Of a stretch of 12,538 nucleotides of DNA, positions 8,571 to 12,538 are shown one piece after another. Under the pieces are notes generated by a model. That model did no database searches. It was not told where the DNA came from and was given only the letters and a program-made list of their open reading frames with translations. How positions within the stretch are numbered: position 1 is the stretch's first letter; each line of letters starts with the position of its first letter. This DNA comes from CAYOHY01 sp964403885 (GTDB taxonomy: Bacteria > Actinomycetota > Coriobacteriia > Anaerosomatales > PHET01): NCBI GenBank assembly GCA_964403885.1, contig CAYOHY010000047.1:1-12538 (forward strand). The letters are read 5' to 3'. A program made the translations under genes and the position numbers.

Positions 8571-9332
8571 TTGAGCGATATGACCGACGCGCCGGCAGCG
8601 GCAGCGCCTGAGCGCATCGCAGCCCCCACGCGCACCGGCCCTCTCATGATCAGCATGAGGGGCGTGAACAAGTTCTACGTCCCCGAGAAGCCGGCACTCG
8701 CCGACTGCAACGTCGAGATCGGCGCCGGCGAGTTCGTCTTCATCGTCGGCCACTCGGGTTCGGGCAAGTCGACCTTCATCCGACTGTTGCTCCGTGAGCT
8801 CTTGCCCACGCGCGGTCAGATCATCGTCGCCGGCCAGGATCTGGTGAAGCTGAAGAACTGGAAGGTCCCGTACCTGCGGCGCAACATCGGCTGCGTGTTC
8901 CAGGACTTCAAGCTGCTCCCCAACAAGACGGCGTTCGAGAACATCGCATTCGCGCTCGAGGTCATCGGCAAGAGCAAGCACGTCATCCGCACTCAGGTGC
9001 CCGAGGTGCTTCGTCTGGTCGGCCTCGAGGAGAAGATCCACAGCTACCCGGACGAGCTCTCCGGCGGCGAGCAGCAGCGCGTGTCGATCGCGCGTGCCTT
9101 CGTGAACCGTCCTCCGCTGCTGCTATGCGACGAGCCCACGGGTAACCTCGACCCGCAGACGTCGCTCGGCATCATGAAGCTGCTCGAGCGCATCAACAAG
9201 ACCGGTACCACCGTCTTGGTCGCGACGCACGACCGCGACATGGTGGACAACATGCGTCGCCGCGTCATCGCCCTCGAGGGCGGCCGCGTCATTCGCGACC
9301 AGGATCGAGGGGTGTACGGCTATGTCGATTAA
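8571..9332 (+). CDS. ftsE: Cell division ATP-binding protein FtsE
   Basis: FtsE is the cytoplasmic ATPase of the FtsEX complex, an ABC-type machine that uses ATP to switch on cell-wall hydrolases at the division site. The 253-residue product has Walker A GHSGSGKST (60-68), Q-loop Gln111 (FQDFKLLPNKT, typical of FtsE), signature LSGGE (163-167), Walker B with Asp187-Glu188 (LLLCDEPTGNLD), and H-loop His220. A start at TTG 8571 is chosen from its ribosome binding site. This gives about 25 Ala/Pro-rich residues ahead of the usual FtsE start (MISMRGVNKFY), an extension not needed for the ABC fold; starts at 8580 or 8646 remain possible. The gene overlaps ftsX by 11 bases, the usual coupling of this pair. 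It is the only gene here ending in TAA. Confidence 0.95.
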   Translation: MSDMTDAPAAAAPERIAAPTRTGPLMISMRGVNKFYVPEKPALADCNVEIGAGEFVFIVGHSGSGKSTFIRLLLRELLPTRGQIIVAGQDLVKLKNWKVPYLRRNIGCVFQDFKLLPNKTAFENIAFALEVIGKSKHVIRTQVPEVLRLVGLEEKIHSYPDELSGGEQQRVSIARAFVNRPPLLLCDEPTGNLDPQTSLGIMKLLERINKTGTTVLVATHDRDMVDNMRRRVIALEGGRVIRDQDRGVYGYVD

Positions 9333-10236
9333 CGTCGGATACTTCGTCCGCGAGTCGGTACAGAACTTCCGCCGCAACTGGGTCATGTCGCTGGGTGCGG
9401 TCATCACCATCTACCTGTCGCTGCTGCTGGTGGGCATCTTCATCGCCACCGGCTTCGTGGTGAACAGCGTCGTCGAGAACGTCGAGAACAAGGTCACCAT
9501 CCAGGTGTTTCTGAAGGACGGCGCCGCCACCGCAGACGTGAACGCGCTGCAGCAGCAGCTGCTCTCCGATGCGCTTGTCGACGGTGTGGACTACACCACC
9601 AAGGACGAGGCGCTGCAGAAGTTCAAGCAGGACATGAAGCAGTCGCCTGAGATCATCGATCAGCTCGAGGGCAACCCGCTTCCTGCCTCGCTCGACGTGA
9701 CGCTGAAGGACCCGCGCACCGTCGAGGACATGGTGGCCAAGATCAAGAAGAACGCGCTGTTCCTCAAGGTCGCGGATCGTCCCGACAACCCCGAGGAGTC
9801 GCTCAAGTACGGCCAGCAGATCGTGAACAAGCTGTTCGCGTTCACGCGGGTCGTGCGCATCATCGAGGTCGTCTTCGTCGTGATGCTAGGCGTGGTGAGC
9901 CTGATCTTCATCAACAACACCATCCGGCTCGCCATCTACGCGCGCCGCAAGGAGATCGGGATCATGCGCCTCGTGGGCGCGAGCAACTGGTTCATCCGTA
10001 CGCCGTTCCTGCTCGAGGGCGTGCTTCAGGCCCTCATTGGCGCGACTCTTGCCATCTTGTCGGTGGCGGGTCTGCAGGCGCTCATCTTGCCCAGGCTCCG
10101 TGAGGCACTTCCGTTCCTCGCGGTGAGCCTGTCAGGCGGAGCGACCGCCCAGATCTCGCTCACGCTCATCGTGGCGGGCGTCGTCATCGGTCTGGCGGGT
10201 TCGTGGATGGCGATGTCGCGCTACCTCAAGGTCTAG
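9322..10236 (+). CDS. ftsX: Cell division membrane protein FtsX
   Basis: FtsX is the membrane partner of FtsE, passing its ATP-driven movement to hydrolases or their activators outside the membrane. The 304 residues show the expected four-helix plan: a first membrane segment at about 21-47, a large extracytoplasmic loop at about 48-178, and segments at about 180-198, 233-255 and 278-300. The cytoplasmic loop YARRKEIGIMRLVGASNWFIR after the second helix is the conserved coupling region that contacts FtsE. The outer loop contains VTIQVFLKDGAATADVNALQ, typical of the domain that binds periplasmic or wall partners. Start is the ATG inside the end of ftsE. The stop is TAG, and an S41 protease follows after 46 bases, so the protease is probably on the same transcript and could be functionally linked. 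Confidence 0.95.
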   Translation: MSINVGYFVRESVQNFRRNWVMSLGAVITIYLSLLLVGIFIATGFVVNSVVENVENKVTIQVFLKDGAATADVNALQQQLLSDALVDGVDYTTKDEALQKFKQDMKQSPEIIDQLEGNPLPASLDVTLKDPRTVEDMVAKIKKNALFLKVADRPDNPEESLKYGQQIVNKLFAFTRVVRIIEVVFVVMLGVVSLIFINNTIRLAIYARRKEIGIMRLVGASNWFIRTPFLLEGVLQALIGATLAILSVAGLQALILPRLREALPFLAVSLSGGATAQISLTLIVAGVVIGLAGSWMAMSRYLKV

Positions 10237-10282
10237 CACCACTCTCATACCGACCGGTGTCACGAGAGGACTCGGATACACC

Positions 10283-11485
10283 ATGAATCGTTGGGTCAAG
10301 GTAGTACTTTCGCTGGCGATCGCGGTCATCGTCGCCGCCCTGGGTTTCTTGGGCGGGTTTGCCACCGCACGGCTCGCTCCCAACTCATCGCCGATCGCCG
10401 CGGCTCCGTTGGCCCCGGCGCAAAGTGACCTCTCGAAGCACGTCGACGAGGTCAACGAGATGCTGCGCAAGGAGGCCCTCAAGCCTCCCTCGGAGACGTC
10501 TGCCACGGCGGGCGCGGTGCAGGGTCTGATCGGCGCGACCGGCGACAAGTACGCGATGTACTTCGACAAGCGTCACTTCAAGTACTTCAGCGAGGACATG
10601 GCCGGCGAGTTCGGCGGCATCGGCGTTCTCCTGGGCGAGAAGGACGGCACCACCTATGTGGTGAAGGTCTACGAGGGCACCCCTGCCGAGAAGGCCGGCA
10701 TGAAGACCGGCGACCTGTTCTCGGTGATCGGTGGTGTTCGTCGGGACAAGTGGACGAACAACGAGGTCGTCAAGCGCGTGCGCGGCAAAGAGGGCACCAA
10801 GGTCACGCTCACGATGATCCGGCCCGGCAAGAAGGGAACGCCGGGCAAGGAGTACACCGTCGACGTGACGCGCGCGATGATCCAGCTTCCCAATGTCGAG
10901 TCGAGCATGAAGCCCGGCAAGGTGGGCTACATCCGCTTGGGCCAGTTCAACGAGCAGGCCACCTCGGACATCACCGCCGAGATCGAGAAGCTCACCAAGC
11001 AGGGCGCGAAGTCGTTCGTGCTGGACCTGCGCGACAATCCGGGCGGTTCGCTCAACCAGGCGATCAGCGTTTCGTCGCTGTTCGTCGAGAGCGGCGTGAT
11101 CGTCCGTGTCGACGAGCGCGGCAAGCCGGAGATCGAGTACCGCACGGTGGGCAAGAAGCTCACCGACGCGCCGCTCGTGGTGCTCATCAACGGCAACTCC
11201 GCCTCGGCGAGCGAGATCGTGGGCGGCGCCCTGCAGGACTACAAGCGCGCCGTCCTCGTGGGCGAGAAGAGCTTTGGCAAGGGCAGCGTGCAGACCGTCA
11301 AGCAGCTTTCGTGGGGCGGCGCGGTGAAGTTCACCATCGCCCACTACCTGACGCCCCTCAAGCGCGTCATCGACGGCAAGGGCCTCACGCCCGACGTTGT
11401 GGTCAAGATGGACCCGCAGAAGCAGGCCAACGCCAAGACCGACGTACAGCTGCAGCGTGCGCTCGAAGAGGCGCGCAAGCAGTAG
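10283..11485 (+). CDS. S41 family carboxyl-terminal processing protease
   Basis: This is a 400-residue secreted, membrane-anchored serine protease of the CtpA/CtpB/Prc group. An N-terminal signal or anchor (basic NRWVK, then a hydrophobic stretch at about 6-28) places it outside the membrane. A PDZ domain covers about residues 107-195 (GGIGVLLGEKDGTTYVVKV, then AGMKTGDLF). The protease core follows, with VGYIRLGQF, the DLRDNPGG motif, and catalytic Ser308 (GNSASASE), Lys333 (GEKSFGKGSVQ) and Gln337. The 25-residue Ser-Lys spacing and Lys+4 Gln match characterised members. It ends near the core without an extra C-terminal domain. A candidate ribosome binding site is GAGAGGA (10264-10270), 12 bases before the ATG. 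Being next to ftsEX suggests a role in processing division or wall proteins, but its substrate is unknown. It ends in TAG before a strong terminator. Confidence 0.94.
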   Translation: MNRWVKVVLSLAIAVIVAALGFLGGFATARLAPNSSPIAAAPLAPAQSDLSKHVDEVNEMLRKEALKPPSETSATAGAVQGLIGATGDKYAMYFDKRHFKYFSEDMAGEFGGIGVLLGEKDGTTYVVKVYEGTPAEKAGMKTGDLFSVIGGVRRDKWTNNEVVKRVRGKEGTKVTLTMIRPGKKGTPGKEYTVDVTRAMIQLPNVESSMKPGKVGYIRLGQFNEQATSDITAEIEKLTKQGAKSFVLDLRDNPGGSLNQAISVSSLFVESGVIVRVDERGKPEIEYRTVGKKLTDAPLVVLINGNSASASEIVGGALQDYKRAVLVGEKSFGKGSVQTVKQLSWGGAVKFTIAHYLTPLKRVIDGKGLTPDVVVKMDPQKQANAKTDVQLQRALEEARKQ

Positions 11486-11509
11486 GGCTCCACTCAAAGG
11501 CACCAATGA

Positions 11510-11544
11510 GAACGCCCCCGGATCATCGCGATCCGGGGGCGTTC
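11510..11544. terminator. Bidirectional transcription terminator
   Basis: A 15-bp perfect stem (GAACGCCCCCGGATC at 11510-11524 with its complement at 11530-11544) encloses a five-base loop ATCGC. It lies between the convergent S41 protease gene and the minus-strand gene, so it can serve both. The T-run on the plus side is short (ATGTTT), but the stem is very stable. Confidence 0.85.
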
Positions 11545-11566
11545 ATGTTTCGGGTGGGGGTGAGGA

Positions 11567-11989
11567 CTAGTCCTCGTCGTCCTCGTCGTCGAGCAGGATG
11601 AGGCTGCTGAAGTCGGGCGCCTCTTCCTCGGAGAGCAGGTGGGGCCGGTTGCGCTCGGCCTCGTCGGCCTCGGGCTGGGACGTGAGCTCGAGGATCGCGC
11701 CGTCACCGTGGAGCCGGAAGAGCCACCGGTCGTCGTTGGCCGGCTCGAAGTCGAGGTAGGAGAAGGATGCCACGTTGAGGAACAGGCATCCGTTCACGAT
11801 CATCGTGGAGGACTGCTGGTCGGCCATGAGCTTCACCAGCGCGGCCGAGCCGGTCTCCATCTCGTCTCCGTGCACGACGAAGCGATACTCCACGTTCTCG
11901 AGGGTCTCGAGTGCGCGAAGCATGTCACGGAAGTCGGATACGGTGCCCCTGCCGATGAGGCACGGGGCGAGCGGACGCGTGTGGTCCAT
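11567..11989 (-). CDS. Uncharacterised small acidic-tailed protein
   Basis: I do not recognise this 140-residue protein. The ATG at 11989 is chosen because GGAG stands 7 bases upstream and because the candidate promoter at 12028-12036 would begin transcription near 12021, after the alternative ATG at 12037. Codon use is GC-rich at third positions like its neighbours, supporting a real gene. The N-terminal part (about 15-55) looks helical and strand mixed, with DFRDMLRALETLENVEYRFVV. The middle (60-105) is hydrophobic and probably beta-rich (MIVNGCLFLNVASFSYLDFE, then RWLFRLHGDGAILEL). The last 35 residues are strongly acidic and end in DDEDDED. There is no signal peptide or membrane segment, so it is probably cytoplasmic. 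It is convergent with the S41 protease and divergent from rnr. It ends in TAG. Confidence 0.8.
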   Translation of the reverse strand: MDHTRPLAPCLIGRGTVSDFRDMLRALETLENVEYRFVVHGDEMETGSAALVKLMADQQSSTMIVNGCLFLNVASFSYLDFEPANDDRWLFRLHGDGAILELTSQPEADEAERNRPHLLSEEEAPDFSSLILLDDEDDED

Positions 11990-12027
11990 GAGGCGGCTCC
12001 GGTGGGCCGAGGCTGTTCGTGACCGAG

Positions 12028-12036
12028 ATTCTATCA
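12028..12036 (-). promoter_or_regulatory. Promoter of the minus-strand acidic-tailed gene, extended -10
   Basis: Read on the minus strand this is TGATAGAAT, an extended -10 box (TGn plus TAGAAT). It sits about 40 bases before the ATG at 11989, with no clear -35. It matches the secA box except for the middle base of TGn. Confidence 0.5.
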
Positions 12037-12046
12037 CCGTCGTGTG

Positions 12047-12070
12047 ACAGCGAGGATGGTGCGTCGCTGT
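12047..12070. promoter_or_regulatory. Dyad between the divergent promoters
   Basis: Arms ACAGCGA (12047-12053) and TCGCTGT (12064-12070) flank a 10-base spacer. The element covers the -35 regions of both divergent promoters, so a single bound protein could affect both genes. Seven-base arms can arise by chance, so this is tentative. Confidence 0.3.
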
Positions 12071-12074
12071 GCGG

Positions 12075-12080
12075 TAGACT
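12075..12080 (+). promoter_or_regulatory. Possible rnr -10 element
   Basis: TAGACT lies 31 bases before the rnr ATG and would start transcription near 12087. It lacks the TGn extension and a good -35, so it is the weakest of the promoter calls. Confidence 0.3.
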
Positions 12081-12111
12081 CGTTGTGACGGACGGTGGAC
12101 GGGAGGCGCAC

Positions 12112-12538
12112 ATGGGCAAGCCCAAGAAGGTGGCGAAGGCTCGGCGCGGAGGGTTCATCGTCGGCAAGATATCGATGACTCGCCGAGGGTACGGGTTCGT
12201 GGATGCCCAAGACGGCGACTTCTACGTCTCGTCCCGCGACACCAACGGCGCCATGCACGGCGACATCGTGGCGCTGCGCCCGGACACCAAGCGAGGCAAG
12301 CAGGGCCGCTCAGGTGTCGTGGTGAGGGTCATCGAACGCGCGACCACGCAGGTGGTGGGGCGCTTCGAGCGACACGGCGCGATAGGGATCGTGATCCCGT
12401 CGGATCGCCGCATCCGGCATGACGTGTTCATCCCGCGCAACGCGATAGGGGAGGCCACGACGGGCGACATCGTCGTAGCGACATTCACCGCCTACCCCAG
12501 CCGCAACCAGTCGGCGCAAGGCGTGGTCACTGAGATCG
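12112..12538 (+). CDS. rnr: Ribonuclease R, N-terminal part (runs off the window)
   Basis: The frame from ATG 12112 stays open to the right edge, giving 142 residues. GGGAGG at 12101-12106 is a strong ribosome binding site at 5 bases spacing. After a basic start (GKPKKVAKARRGG) come the cold-shock-type OB folds of the RNase II/R family: GKISMTRRGYGFVDAQDGDFYV with MHGDIVALRPD, then VVGRFERHGAIGIVIPSD with HDVFIPRNAIG and TTGDIVVATF. The exonuclease domain (RNB) would lie beyond the edge, so the call rests on these OB repeats. RNase R degrades structured RNA from the 3' end and works with tmRNA quality control; smpB often follows rnr, but that region is not visible. There is no N-terminal helix-turn-helix domain, which some RNase R proteins have. 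RNase II is the main alternative. Confidence 0.82.
   Translation, partial: MGKPKKVAKARRGGFIVGKISMTRRGYGFVDAQDGDFYVSSRDTNGAMHGDIVALRPDTKRGKQGRSGVVVRVIERATTQVVGRFERHGAIGIVIPSDRRIRHDVFIPRNAIGEATTGDIVVATFTAYPSRNQSAQGVVTEI

Noticed and set aside
10385..11506. 373-codon minus-strand open frame opposite the S41 protease
   Set aside because: The plus-strand protein has an intact catalytic Ser-Lys-Gln set; the minus frame has no recognisable domain and begins in the terminator region.
11990..12037. Earlier ATG at 12037 as the start of the minus-strand acidic-tailed gene
   Set aside because: It would lie upstream of the predicted transcription start and overlaps the end of the -10 region; the ATG at 11989 has a good ribosome binding site.

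Overview
The window is GC-rich, densely packed bacterial housekeeping DNA, most probably from an actinomycete-type genome. I favour a member of or relative of class Coriobacteriia (Actinomycetota). The support is: high GC in third codon positions; the gene set secA, prfB, ftsE, ftsX, ctpA-like and rnr; and a BTAD-domain regulator fragment at the left edge that resembles the large activator families common in Coriobacteriia. Genus-level placement is not possible from this sequence alone.

Layout. Bases 1-647 hold the 3' end of a BTAD transcriptional regulator that begins outside the window. Bases 648-1034 are non-coding, with a perfect 11-bp hairpin, two possible minus-strand gene remnants and an extended -10 promoter for secA. 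From 1035 to 8437 there is a tight plus-strand series: secA (preprotein translocase ATPase), prfB (release factor 2), a YcdX-like PHP metal-dependent phosphoesterase, a YitT-family membrane protein, and a transketolase split into N- and C-terminal subunits. Gaps in this series range from 13 nt down to a 4-nt overlap. A promoter region with a dyad element (8438-8570) then starts a second unit: ftsE and ftsX overlapping by 11 nt, then an S41 carboxyl-terminal processing protease. That unit ends at a strong bidirectional hairpin (11510-11544). A small acidic-tailed protein of unknown function lies on the minus strand (11567-11989). Divergent from it is the start of rnr (RNase R), which runs off the right edge.

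How the genes work together. SecA exports proteins, FtsEX with an envelope protease points to control of cell-wall remodelling during division, RF2 terminates translation, RNase R degrades structured RNA, and the two transketolase subunits form one pentose-phosphate enzyme.

The most interesting signal is translational. RF2 has Ser-Pro-Thr where the almost invariant Ser-Pro-Phe stop-codon-reading tripeptide should be. At the same time, 9 of the 11 complete gene ends in the window use TAG, one uses TAA and only one uses TGA (inside an overlap). That is unexpected for GC-rich DNA, where TGA normally dominates. Whether the two facts are causally linked is inference, but both are read directly from the sequence.
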